Shown here one piece after another: positions 25,523 to 33,992 of a stretch of DNA of 64,000 nt. Made by a program: the position numbers and the translations under genes. The DNA is from Halanaerobiaceae bacterium ANBcell28 (lineage in GTDB: Bacteria > Bacillota > Halanaerobiia > Halanaerobiales > DTU029). The notes under the pieces are model-generated. The model made no database searches. It was not told the DNA's origin and saw only the letters and a list, made by a program, of their open reading frames with translations. The stretch lies in NCBI GenBank assembly GCA_037623315.1, contig JBBJJH010000007.1, positions 25,975 through 89,974 on the forward strand, written 5' to 3'. The number at the start of each line of letters is the position of its first letter. The stretch's first letter is position 1.

Positions 25523-28060
25523 ATGAATACGAAATTATTAAATGTTTTTCTTCTACTTTTATTTCTAGTTTCAGGTACAATATTTGCTGAGGTAATCGTA
25601 GAGGAATATGAACCAGGACAATTATTGAAAAGAACTAGTTTTGATGAAAGTTCTAGCTTACCATGGAATCTTTTTACACAAGCTCCAGCAGAAGCAGATT
25701 TTAGTTTTGATGATGATGGTATTCTTATAGAGATTATAGAACCTCAAGGGAAAGATAGAGAAAGGTGGGATATTGAATTTAGACATAGAAGTCTATCTAT
25801 TGAAGAAGGACATACTTATACTGTTGAATTTAGAGTTGAAGCAAATGAAGATTGTATAATATATCCTAAAATAGGAGATCAGTCAGATCCTTATTATGAA
25901 GATTGGAACTTTGAGCAAAGTTGGAATTACTTATCTCTTGAAGCTAATAGGGCAATAACAATAAGAGAAACATTTACAGCAGCAAGAACAGCGGAGAATA
26001 TAGAATTCTCATTTAGTTTGGCTTCAGCTCCAGCAGGCACGATTATAAAGTTCTATGAAATAAGCTTATATGATTCAGAATTTCCTGGATATCCACCTAA
26101 GAAAAGACCTGCAAACAGGGATATTAGAATAAATCAATTAGGTTATATATTTAACAGCCCAAAAATTGCTACATTGCATGCAGCGGAAACTTCATCACTT
26201 AACTGGTGGTTAGAGAATGAAAGTGGAGTTGTAGTAGATAGCGGTATGACTGAAGTATTTGGGTATGATAGAGATTCTGCTGAACATGTTCATATTATTG
26301 ACTTTTCAGACTTTAATTTAGAAGGTAGAAATTATAAATTGTATGCTGAAAGTGAGCCAATCCATGGAGATAATTCTTTAGTTGAAAGTTATCCTTTTGT
26401 GATATCTTCAGATATATATGATGAGCTGATGTATGATTCATTAAAATATTTTTATTATAATAGAAGTGGAATTCCAATTGAGATGCCTTATGCAGAAAAT
26501 CCTGAATTTGAAAGACTATTATATCGCCAAATTGATCTTATGAGAACTATAGATATTTGGGGATATGATGAAATATATACAGTCGATGTAACAGGCGGAT
26601 GGTATGATACATTTGATTTTGCTAAATTTACTGATTATGGTGGTATTAGTGCTTGGATGTTAATGAATATGTATGAAAGATTATTATATAGTGATGATGC
26701 AGCAGACGTTCTTGGTGATGGGTCCTTATTTATACCAGAAAGTGGTGATGGTGTACCTGATATTTTGAATGAAACTCGCTGGCAAATAGAAGTTCTCCTT
26801 AGTATGCAAGTTCCTGAAGGTTATGATAGAGCTGGTATGGTATTTGATGGTGGCCTAGATGATTACTTTAATACAATATATCTACCCCCTAATGACATCG
26901 GGAGAATTCTTCATCCACCAACAACAGAAGCCACATTAATTTTTGCTGCTGTTACAGCAATGGCTTCAAGATTATGGGAAGATTATGACCCAGTATTTGC
27001 TAATGAATTGTTGAAGGCAGCGGAAAAAGCATGGTTTGCAGCAAATGAAAATCGAGATTTATTTAAGCCTAAAGATTACTTTATTGGAGCTCCTAGTTTT
27101 AATAAGTATGATGACTATTTTTATTGGGCGGCTGCTGAATTATTTATAACTACAGAAGATAATTATTATCAGAACTTTGTCCAAAGTTCAGAATATTATC
27201 TTCAAGTTCCTAGCTATCTTGAAGCAGTTGGCGATACGAAAGTATTTGGTGTTTTTGATAGGCTTAATGTAGAAGCTTTTGGTACAATTAGCTTAGCATT
27301 GGTTCCTAACAATCTTTCTCTTTCTGATATTGAATTAGCAAAACAAAATATTACTTCTACGGCAGACTATTATATTTCTGTTCAAGAAGAACAAGCATAT
27401 GACCCATTAATTAAACAAAGTGAATTTTACGATCGCTATTACTATATAGAAGGTTATCCGACTGGTTCTAATTATTATATACTTAATTCTTCTATTATTC
27501 AGGCTTATGCATATGAATTTACACAAAATCGCAAATATATTGATTCTATGATTAAGTCATTTGATTATATTTTAGGTAGAAATCCAATGGAAACAGTTTA
27601 TGTGACTGGTTATGGTAGTAATTATGCGCAAAACCCTCATCATCCATTATTCTATGACGATGCTGTTCCACATGGTATTTTACTTGGAGGCCCAAGTTCT
27701 GGACCAAATGACTCAATTATTAAGGCATCTGGTTTATTGTCAAAGGAAACTGCTCCTCAAAAAATGTATATTGATCATAAAGATTCATGGTCTACAAATC
27801 AATCTTTAACTAAATGGAATGCATCTCTTGCCTGGGTAAGTTCTTATCTGGCTTTATACGCTAGAATAGGACCTTGTAGAATAGATGGAGATGTAAATGG
27901 TGATGGTGTTATTGATTCTCTTGATGCTATACTACTTGGAAGATATATATTAGGAGAAATAGATGACTTACCTGTCATTAGTGCAGCTGATATTAATATG
28001 GATGGTGAGATTAATTCCTTAGACTACAGAATTTTAATTGAGTTAATTTTTGATAATTAA
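25523..28060 (+). CDS. Secreted GH9-family protein with dockerin, proton donor Glu changed to Gln
   Basis: An 845-residue exported protein, divergent from the three upstream paralogues: signal peptide (LLLLFLVSGTIFA), CBM4/9-like module, Ig-like domain, GH9 and a type I dockerin with repeats GDVNGDGVIDSLDAILLGRY and ADINMDGEINSLD. Both base Asp are kept (Asp362, Asp365 in GGWYDTFDFAKF), but the proton-donor position in STNQSLTKWN is Gln760 instead of Glu. A GH9 enzyme with this change should be strongly impaired, so a binding role, another proton donor or a different substrate is possible. The SD AGGGAGG lies 7 nt before the ATG. A terminator ends the cluster. Confidence 0.93.
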   Translation: MNTKLLNVFLLLLFLVSGTIFAEVIVEEYEPGQLLKRTSFDESSSLPWNLFTQAPAEADFSFDDDGILIEIIEPQGKDRERWDIEFRHRSLSIEEGHTYTVEFRVEANEDCIIYPKIGDQSDPYYEDWNFEQSWNYLSLEANRAITIRETFTAARTAENIEFSFSLASAPAGTIIKFYEISLYDSEFPGYPPKKRPANRDIRINQLGYIFNSPKIATLHAAETSSLNWWLENESGVVVDSGMTEVFGYDRDSAEHVHIIDFSDFNLEGRNYKLYAESEPIHGDNSLVESYPFVISSDIYDELMYDSLKYFYYNRSGIPIEMPYAENPEFERLLYRQIDLMRTIDIWGYDEIYTVDVTGGWYDTFDFAKFTDYGGISAWMLMNMYERLLYSDDAADVLGDGSLFIPESGDGVPDILNETRWQIEVLLSMQVPEGYDRAGMVFDGGLDDYFNTIYLPPNDIGRILHPPTTEATLIFAAVTAMASRLWEDYDPVFANELLKAAEKAWFAANENRDLFKPKDYFIGAPSFNKYDDYFYWAAAELFITTEDNYYQNFVQSSEYYLQVPSYLEAVGDTKVFGVFDRLNVEAFGTISLALVPNNLSLSDIELAKQNITSTADYYISVQEEQAYDPLIKQSEFYDRYYYIEGYPTGSNYYILNSSIIQAYAYEFTQNRKYIDSMIKSFDYILGRNPMETVYVTGYGSNYAQNPHHPLFYDDAVPHGILLGGPSSGPNDSIIKASGLLSKETAPQKMYIDHKDSWSTNQSLTKWNASLAWVSSYLALYARIGPCRIDGDVNGDGVIDSLDAILLGRYILGEIDDLPVISAADINMDGEINSLDYRILIELIFDN

Positions 28061-28083
28061 CAAATTTAATTAACAAAGATATT

Positions 28084-28118
28084 GCAGTGCTACGATAATT
28101 CGTTAGCACTGCTTTTTT
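28084..28118 (+). terminator. Intrinsic terminator ending the GH9 cluster
   Basis: GCAGTGCTA pairs with TAGCACTGC across an 11-nt loop and is followed by six T residues. Confidence 0.9.
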
Positions 28119-28245
28119 AGGTAATATGTAATGATTTAAAAGGTTTATTATAATAAAAAGAAGGAAAAATGCTATAAAAATACAATTATATATATATATA
28201 ATGAAATAAACATATTTATTCTAAAAATAGGGAGTTATGAATATA

Positions 28246-29775
28246 ATGTTATCTAAGGTTATAAGTGCAACAATTATGGGTATTGATGGTGTGATGGTAG
28301 AGGTTGAAGTGGATTTAAATCGCGGTATTCCTTCTTTTGATATTGTAGGTTTGCCAGATGCAGCTGTTCGAGAGTCTAGAGAAAGAGTAAGAGCAGCTAT
28401 AAACAATTCTGGATATGAGTTTCCAATTCAGAGAATTACAATTAATCTTGCTCCAGGTGATATAAAAAAGATAGGTCCTCATTTCGATTTAGCTATTGCA
28501 GCAGGTATTTTGGACGCAGATGGACTAATAGACGCTGATATAAATAATTATCTCTTTGCAGGAGAATTATCGCTAACAGGTGCTGTACGTAAAGTTAAAG
28601 GAATCTTACCTATGAGTCTTAAGGCTAGAGAACTGGGTTTAAAAGGTATAGTTATACCTGCAGATAATTATTCAGAAGCAGCATTAGTTGATAAACTAGA
28701 AGTTATTCCTGTTAGAAATCTTATTGATCTTATTAATTACTTTAATAATAATAAAAAAGTGAAAGATTTTAAAAAGGAAATTGCTGTTTCAATTGAAGAA
28801 AAAGAAATTTATGATATTGACTTTGCAGAAGTAAAGGGTCAATATGAAGCCAAGCGTGCATTAAAGGTTGCTGCAGCTGGTTCTCATAATATACTTTTAG
28901 TCGGTCCTCCTGGTAGTGGAAAGACAATGCTAGCTAAAAGACTACGTACTATTTTACCACCATTATCTGAAGAAGAAGCTCTTGAACTTACTAAGATATA
29001 TAGTATAATGGGTTTATTAGATAGTAATTATGGTTTAATGAAAGCAAGACCATTTAGAGCTCCTCATCACAGTACATCAACTTCAGGATTAATAGGGGGA
29101 GGGCGTATTCCAGAACCAGGTGAAATTAGTCTGGCACATTATGGAACTTTATTTTTAGATGAATTACCAGAATTTCATAAAGATGTCTTGGAAATGTTAC
29201 GACAACCGATAGAAGAAGGTTCAGTTCAAATAGTAAGGGCTGCCATGAGTGTTTCTTTTCCAGCAAACTTTATGTTAGTATCTGCCATGAATCCTTGTCC
29301 CTGTGGTTATTATGGAGATGAAAAACATGAATGTAATTGTACATCACCACAAATTAATCGTTATAGATCAAAAGTATCAGGACCATTACTTGATAGAATT
29401 GATATTCATATAGAAGTACCGTCACTTAGTGTTGAAGAATTAACTGAGAGTAAAAATAACGAAGAAAGTTCTAAAGATATGAGAGCTGAAGTATTAGAAG
29501 CACATCAAGTTCAATTAAAAAGATATAAAAATGAAAATTACAAATTTAATTCAGAATTAAAAGGAAGAGACTTACAAAGATATTGCGAATTAGATCAGGA
29601 TTGTATATTATTGTTAAAAAATGCAATAGATAGACTTGCTCTAAGTGCAAGGGCTTATGATAGAATTTTACGTCTTGCAAGAACTATTGCAGATATTGAA
29701 AAAAGTGAACGAATACAGAGTGAACATATTGCAGAAGCCATACAATATCGTAGTTTAGATAGAAAATTGTATTAA
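28246..29775 (+). CDS. comM: YifB/ComM-family Mg-chelatase-like AAA ATPase
   Basis: A 509-residue AAA+ protein of the YifB/ComM family. ComM is a hexameric helicase that promotes branch migration during natural transformation in gamma-proteobacteria; the role in Firmicutes is less clear. An N-terminal Lon-like domain (PSFDIVGLPDAAVRESRERV) precedes the ATPase domain: Walker A GPPGSGKT, Walker B TLFLDELPEF, and a Mg-chelatase C-terminal domain with SARAYDRILRLARTIADIE. A Cys-rich insert NPCPCGYYGDEKHECNC is typical of the family. ATG 28246 is preferred, because GGGAG (28230-28234) would be too close to ATG 28237. Confidence 0.92.
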   Translation: MLSKVISATIMGIDGVMVEVEVDLNRGIPSFDIVGLPDAAVRESRERVRAAINNSGYEFPIQRITINLAPGDIKKIGPHFDLAIAAGILDADGLIDADINNYLFAGELSLTGAVRKVKGILPMSLKARELGLKGIVIPADNYSEAALVDKLEVIPVRNLIDLINYFNNNKKVKDFKKEIAVSIEEKEIYDIDFAEVKGQYEAKRALKVAAAGSHNILLVGPPGSGKTMLAKRLRTILPPLSEEEALELTKIYSIMGLLDSNYGLMKARPFRAPHHSTSTSGLIGGGRIPEPGEISLAHYGTLFLDELPEFHKDVLEMLRQPIEEGSVQIVRAAMSVSFPANFMLVSAMNPCPCGYYGDEKHECNCTSPQINRYRSKVSGPLLDRIDIHIEVPSLSVEELTESKNNEESSKDMRAEVLEAHQVQLKRYKNENYKFNSELKGRDLQRYCELDQDCILLLKNAIDRLALSARAYDRILRLARTIADIEKSERIQSEHIAEAIQYRSLDRKLY

Positions 29776-29888
29776 CTTTTTTAGAGTTTTTATCTATAAT
29801 ATACTAAGCTTTATAAGAATAATGAATAAAATATAAACTAGATATTTGAATATAAGTAATAGATAATTAATACTTGGAGGATGAAATT

Positions 29889-30683
29889 ATGTTAAATAAA
29901 AATTCTAATAATCAATCTATAAACTTCCAGAATAAAATAAATAAAACTCTAGAGATATATCATCTTTTTCATAGTGGAGTCGCTGTAATTTCTAATAAGA
30001 CCTTATTGGTATTTGATTATTATAATGATGAGCCAAGAGGTGTAAAAAGAACTTTAAGTAATGGTGTTATAAGTAAAAGTGATTTAATAGCATTTGATAA
30101 AGTATATGTTTTTGTTAGTCATAGTCATAGTGATCACTATAATTCGATTATATTTGATTGGATTAACTTAAATAAAAATATTAAATATATTTTAAGTGAT
30201 GATATTACAATTACGGATAATAAAATTGATAATATTGAAGAATATGTTTATTTTGTAAAGAAAGACTCTTCTTTAAATATAGATGATTTAGAAATAGAAA
30301 CTTTTGGCTCAACTGACTTAGGGGTTTCTTTCTTAGTTAATATTAATAATAGAAGGATTTTTCATTCTGGTGACTTAAACTGTTGGTATTGGAAAAGTTT
30401 TTCTAAAGATAAACAAATAAAAGAAGAAAAAGATTATCAAAGAGAAGTTAATAAACTACTGGGAAAAGAAATAGATATTGCTTTTGTTCCTGTTGATCCT
30501 AGATTAGAAGAATATTATTATAAAGCTGGGGAATATTTTATCAAAAAAATAAGACCTTCTTTATTTGTGCCGATACATTTTACTAATAATTATGAAATAT
30601 GCAATGTGTTTGCAGAGAAAGTAAAAATAAAAGAAGTAGAAATTTGCCTCATAAATAAACGAGGTGAAAAAATTTTATATTAG
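29889..30683 (+). CDS. MBL-fold metallo-hydrolase
   Basis: A 264-residue metallo-beta-lactamase-fold hydrolase with the motif H78-x-H80-x-D82-H83 in VSHSHSDHYNS, later metal ligands in FHSGDLNCW and VPIHFTNN, and no lactonase-specific tail. It resembles the UlaG-like subgroup that opens lactones or cleaves phosphoesters. The substrate is unknown. ATG 29889 is chosen because GGAGG sits at 29876-29880; the upstream TTG overlaps the SD. It stands alone between comM and the DUF2007 gene. Confidence 0.9.
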   Translation: MLNKNSNNQSINFQNKINKTLEIYHLFHSGVAVISNKTLLVFDYYNDEPRGVKRTLSNGVISKSDLIAFDKVYVFVSHSHSDHYNSIIFDWINLNKNIKYILSDDITITDNKIDNIEEYVYFVKKDSSLNIDDLEIETFGSTDLGVSFLVNINNRRIFHSGDLNCWYWKSFSKDKQIKEEKDYQREVNKLLGKEIDIAFVPVDPRLEEYYYKAGEYFIKKIRPSLFVPIHFTNNYEICNVFAEKVKIKEVEICLINKRGEKILY

Positions 30684-30774
30684 ATTATGATTATGATTTA
30701 TAGTTTTTTACGTTTATCAGATTGAGAGTGCTTTATGGATTATGAAAAAATTTAAAATATTAAGGAGTGATTTG

Positions 30775-31002
30775 ATGAGTGATTTAAAAAGAGTAATATC
30801 ATTATCTAATCAAATTGAAGCGCATTTTATGGAAGAAATCTTAAATGACAGAGATATACCATTTATTATAGAATCTCACCATAGTTTAGCGTTTGATGGT
30901 ATATTTCAAGTTGAAGAATGGGGATTTATAAAAGCTGAAACGAAATATCATCAGGAAATAAAGGAAATATATCAAGAAATCTTAGATAACCTTGATAATT
31001 AG
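30775..31002 (+). CDS. DUF2007-like small protein
   Basis: A 75-residue protein with a ferredoxin-like alpha/beta pattern. LKRVISLSNQIEAHFMEEIL followed by IPFIIESHH and EEWGFIKAETKYHQEIKEIY matches the DUF2007 'putative signal transducing protein' family. No catalytic residues are known. ATG 30775 follows AAGGAGTGA; the upstream in-frame ATG at 30742 would place that SD inside the gene. It lies directly upstream of the trp leader but is transcribed separately. Confidence 0.75.
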   Translation: MSDLKRVISLSNQIEAHFMEEILNDRDIPFIIESHHSLAFDGIFQVEEWGFIKAETKYHQEIKEIYQEILDNLDN

Positions 31003-31032
31003 TAATTTTTTCAAATTTGTTTTCAAAAACAC

Positions 31033-31061
31033 TTGACAATTAATTATTTTTACGTTATTAT
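31033..31061 (+). promoter_or_regulatory. SigA promoter of the trp operon
   Basis: A consensus TTGACA (31033-31038), a 17-bp spacer, then TATTAT (31056-31061). Transcription would start near 31068, just before the first (G/U)AG triplet. Confidence 0.8.
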
Positions 31062-31076
31062 AAATAAAATGATATA

Positions 31077-31131
31077 TAGTTGAGCCGAGGTTAGATGAGT
31101 TGAGAGATAGTTTAGAGTTAGCTGAGATGAG
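31077..31131 (+). promoter_or_regulatory. TRAP (MtrB) binding site: eleven (G/U)AG triplets in the trp leader
   Basis: The predicted trp leader carries exactly eleven UAG/GAG triplets starting at 31077, 31082, 31087, 31092, 31097, 31102, 31108, 31113, 31119, 31124 and 31129. The spacers are 2, 2, 2, 2, 2, 3, 2, 3, 2 and 2 nt. TRAP, an 11-mer ring that is activated by tryptophan in Bacillus, wraps RNA carrying 11 (G/U)AG repeats separated by 2-3 nt. The count, spacing and place directly downstream of the promoter and upstream of trp genes all fit. No mtrB gene is in the window, so a TRAP protein elsewhere is inferred. Confidence 0.9.
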
Positions 31132-31135
31132 AAGT

Positions 31136-31334
31136 GTCTATTAAACCAGACTTATTTTTATAATAACTTTTATTTTATAATTCTATAGTCTTAAATCTTC
31201 AAAAATTATAAAATAAGTTAATAGACAAAATAAAATCTATTATCATTGATTTTATTATATTTAAAATTTTATTTTTAAATATACTTATAATACAAATACT
31301 CTACCTAAAAATATATCTATTTTATATTTTTGGG
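31136..31334 (+). other. trp leader hairpins between the TRAP site and the attenuator
   Basis: GTCTATTAA (31136-31144) pairs with TTAATAGAC (31218-31226), and the interior has further pairable AU-rich segments (TTATTTTATAATT against AATTATAAAATAA). A second hairpin pairs CCTAAAAATATA with TATATTTTTGGG (about 31303-31334). AAACCAGAC (31143-31151) lies 12 nt after the last triplet and could also pair with GCCTGGTTT, the 3' half of the terminator: a candidate antiterminator. All pairings were drawn by eye. Confidence 0.5.
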
Positions 31335-31376
31335 CTTATTATTTATCTCTAAAACTCAAAATTAAATCTTTTTTAT

Positions 31377-31414
31377 AAAACCAGGCTTATGGATTATGGC
31401 CTGGTTTTTCTTTT
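31377..31414 (+). terminator. Intrinsic terminator (attenuator) before trpD
   Basis: AAAACCAGGC (31377-31386) pairs perfectly with GCCTGGTTTT (31399-31408), followed by a T-rich tail. It lies within the trp leader, 60 bp before trpD, so it is expected to attenuate the operon. Confidence 0.88.
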
Positions 31415-31474
31415 ACTATCTAAAAAATTTGTGAGTTAATTATTTATAAAAATATACTTAGGAGGTAATTAATT

Positions 31475-32500
31475 ATGTTTAAAGAGTATTTTACAAAAGT
31501 AATTAGTGGTATGGATTTATCTAAAAAAGAAATGGAAGAAGTCATGAGATCTATTATGGAGGGTAAATTAAGTGAATCACAAATTTCAGGCTTTTTAGTT
31601 GCTTTAAGATTAAAAGGTGAAACTATCGATGAGATAACTGCTGCTGCTAAGGTGATGAGAGAAAAAGCCATATCAATTACTACAAATAAAGAATTATCTA
31701 TTGATACATGTGGTACTGGTGGAGATGGTAGTGGTACTTTTAATATCTCAACAACAGTCGCACTAGTTCTTGCTGCTGCTGGTTTAACTGTAGCCAAACA
31801 TGGGAATCGTTCAGTTTCTAGTAAAAGTGGTAGTGCTGATGTTCTTGAAGCACTTGGTGTTAATTTAGCATTGTCTCCTCAAGAAGTTGAAACTTGTATT
31901 GATAAATTAGGTATTGGATTTCTTTTTGCCCCTAATCATCATAAAGCTATGAAATACGCTATTAAACCAAGGAGAGACTTAGGAATTAGGACTATTTTTA
32001 ATGTTTTAGGACCTTTGACAAATCCAGCATCTGTTAATTATCAAATATTAGGTGTTTTTGACCCTAAATTAGTTAAACCGCTGGCTTATGTTTTAAAGAA
32101 CTTGGGACTTAAAAGCGCTATGGTTGTAAATGGGGATGGTAAAATAGATGAATTTACTCTTACTGGTATTAATAAAATAGCTTATTTGCATGATGGAATG
32201 GTTGAAGAACTAACTCTGATGCCAGAAGATGTAGGTATAAATCAAGTAGATATTTCTAGTTTACAAGGTGGAAGTCCTATTGATAATAAAGATATTATAC
32301 TAAATATTTTAAAAGGTAAGAAAGGACCAAAAAGAGATGTAGTATTACTAAATACAGCTGCAGCATTCATTGTTAGTAATTTAGCAAAAAGCTGGAGAGA
32401 AGGTATTAGTTTAGCAGAAGAGATAATTGATAGTGGAAAGGCTCTCGCAAAGTTAGAGCAATTAATCGAGTACAGTAATTCCCAGGAGGTGTCTGCGTGA
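31475..32500 (+). CDS. trpD: Anthranilate phosphoribosyltransferase
   Basis: Transfers the phosphoribosyl group of PRPP to anthranilate, the second step of the tryptophan branch. The 341-residue protein carries the PRPP motif CGTGGDGSGTFNIST, the KHGNRSVSSKSGSADVLEALG segment, and the RRDLGIRTIFNVLGPL motif. Full length, with no fused glutamine amidotransferase domain. The SD TAGGAGGTAATT precedes the ATG. It is the first gene of trpDCFBA and overlaps trpC by 4 bp (GTGA). No trpE or trpG precedes it, so anthranilate synthase must be encoded elsewhere or anthranilate scavenged (inference). Confidence 0.97.
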   Translation: MFKEYFTKVISGMDLSKKEMEEVMRSIMEGKLSESQISGFLVALRLKGETIDEITAAAKVMREKAISITTNKELSIDTCGTGGDGSGTFNISTTVALVLAAAGLTVAKHGNRSVSSKSGSADVLEALGVNLALSPQEVETCIDKLGIGFLFAPNHHKAMKYAIKPRRDLGIRTIFNVLGPLTNPASVNYQILGVFDPKLVKPLAYVLKNLGLKSAMVVNGDGKIDEFTLTGINKIAYLHDGMVEELTLMPEDVGINQVDISSLQGGSPIDNKDIILNILKGKKGPKRDVVLLNTAAAFIVSNLAKSWREGISLAEEIIDSGKALAKLEQLIEYSNSQEVSA

Positions 32501-33270
32501 TAGAAACTTATGAATCTCAAAAACAGCCATCGATATTAGAGAAAATAGTAAATGTAAAAAAGGAAGAAGTGAAAGACTTAAAAAAAGAAGGTATTTCTTT
32601 TGCAAATCAATTAAAAAAAAGTAAGATAAGCTTAATTGCTGAAATCAAAAAGGCCTCTCCTAGCAAAGGACTTATTTGCAAAGACTTTAATCCTGAACGA
32701 CAATTGAGTGAATATATAGAAGGTGGAGCATCGGCCATCTCAATTCTAACTGATGAAAGTTTTTTTCAAGGTCACATCGAAATTCTACAAAACTTACGAG
32801 CAAAAACAAAACTACCAATTTTAAGAAAGGACTTTATAATTGATAGTATTCAAGTATATGAAAGTTTCTTTAGTGGTGCTGATGTTATTTTACTAATAGC
32901 CAGTATTTTAGAAGAAAATGATTTAAAATCACTTATAAATCTATGTAATTCATTAGGTCTTGAAGCTTTGGTAGAAGTTCATAATATAGAAGATTTGAAT
33001 AAAGCAATAAATGCAAAAGCAAAAATATTAGGTATTAATAATCGTAATTTACACAACTTTACTGTAGATTTAAATAATACAGCAAAAATATTAGAAGAAT
33101 TAGATAGCTTAAATCTAAGAGAAGAGTATTTAATTATTGCAGAAAGTGGAATTAAAAATAGAAAAGATATAGAAAAACTTGAAAACTGGGGAGTTAATGG
33201 TGTATTGATTGGAGAAAGCTTAATGAAAGCAGAAAATCCTCGGGAAAAGATTAAAGACCTTTTCACGTAA
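32497..33270 (+). CDS. trpC: Indole-3-glycerol-phosphate synthase
   Basis: Closes the indole ring by decarboxylative cyclisation of CdRP. The 257-residue (beta/alpha)8 barrel contains LIAEIKKASPSKG with the catalytic Lys, LPILRKDFIIDSIQVYES, GINNRNLHNFTVDL and IAESGIKNRKDI. It starts at GTG 32497 inside the trpD stop (GTGA overlap), with the SD CAGGAGGTG in the trpD end, so it is translationally coupled. It is not fused to trpF, which follows separately. Confidence 0.97.
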   Translation: MIETYESQKQPSILEKIVNVKKEEVKDLKKEGISFANQLKKSKISLIAEIKKASPSKGLICKDFNPERQLSEYIEGGASAISILTDESFFQGHIEILQNLRAKTKLPILRKDFIIDSIQVYESFFSGADVILLIASILEENDLKSLINLCNSLGLEALVEVHNIEDLNKAINAKAKILGINNRNLHNFTVDLNNTAKILEELDSLNLREEYLIIAESGIKNRKDIEKLENWGVNGVLIGESLMKAENPREKIKDLFT

Positions 33271-33333
33271 TGGATACAAAAAACTCTATTTCACATGGTA
33301 AATCTAGAAATGCAATTAAAAGGGAGAAATATT

Positions 33334-33963
33334 ATGCATATAAAAATTTGTGGTTTAACTAGAAAGGAAGATGTAGACTTTTGCAGTCACTTAGGAATAA
33401 ATGCTTTAGGATTTATTCTGGCAGATAGTCCTCGCTCTATAGAAATTGAAAGAGTAGCAGAAATCACCAGAGGAATTACTCCGCTTATTACTAAGGTAGC
33501 AGTAGTTATGAACCCTAGTAAAGAATTATTAGAGAGAGTAGTTAATAGTGGTATTTTTGAATGCATTCAATTTCATGGAGAAGAAGATCCAGAGCTAATT
33601 TCTAATAATCCTTTAAAAAGTATCAAAGCAATTAGTATAGATATTGAAAACAATACTGGTCTGGAAAAAATAAATAAATATAAAGATGTAGATTGTTTTC
33701 TTTTTGATAGTAAAATAGGTAAAAATAGAGGCGGTATTGGATCTAGCTTTAACTGGGATATTTTAAATAATATTGAAGTAAGTAAACCATATATTTTGGC
33801 AGGAGGTTTAGGACCTGATAATATTTACGAAGCATTGTCTAAGCATAATTTTCATGGAATTGATTTAAATAGTAAATTAGAAATAAAAGCAGGTATTAAA
33901 GATCATAACTTAATCAAAGAAAGTGTAAGAATTATAAGGGATTTTCAATTATGTCAATTTTAG
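33334..33963 (+). CDS. trpF: Phosphoribosylanthranilate isomerase
   Basis: Isomerises PRA to CdRP, the third step. The 209-residue barrel has the catalytic Cys in MHIKICGLTRKEDV, the phosphate-binding loop LAGGLGPDNI, and GIDLNSKLEIKAGIKD near the end. The start is ATG 33334 with the SD AAGGGAG (33319-33325); the upstream in-frame frame from 33295 has no ribosome site and would add a non-family extension. In pathway order trpF would act before trpC, but the order here (D-C-F-B-A) is the common Firmicutes one. Confidence 0.95.
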   Translation: MHIKICGLTRKEDVDFCSHLGINALGFILADSPRSIEIERVAEITRGITPLITKVAVVMNPSKELLERVVNSGIFECIQFHGEEDPELISNNPLKSIKAISIDIENNTGLEKINKYKDVDCFLFDSKIGKNRGGIGSSFNWDILNNIEVSKPYILAGGLGPDNIYEALSKHNFHGIDLNSKLEIKAGIKDHNLIKESVRIIRDFQLCQF

Positions 33964-33992
33964 TTCTTAATAATTAAAGAGGAGGATATATT

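Noticed and set aside
30775..31002. The small protein before the trp leader as TRAP (MtrB) or anti-TRAP
   Set aside because: Its sequence follows the DUF2007 pattern and lacks both the TRAP beta-ring motifs and the Cys-rich zinc motif of anti-TRAP.
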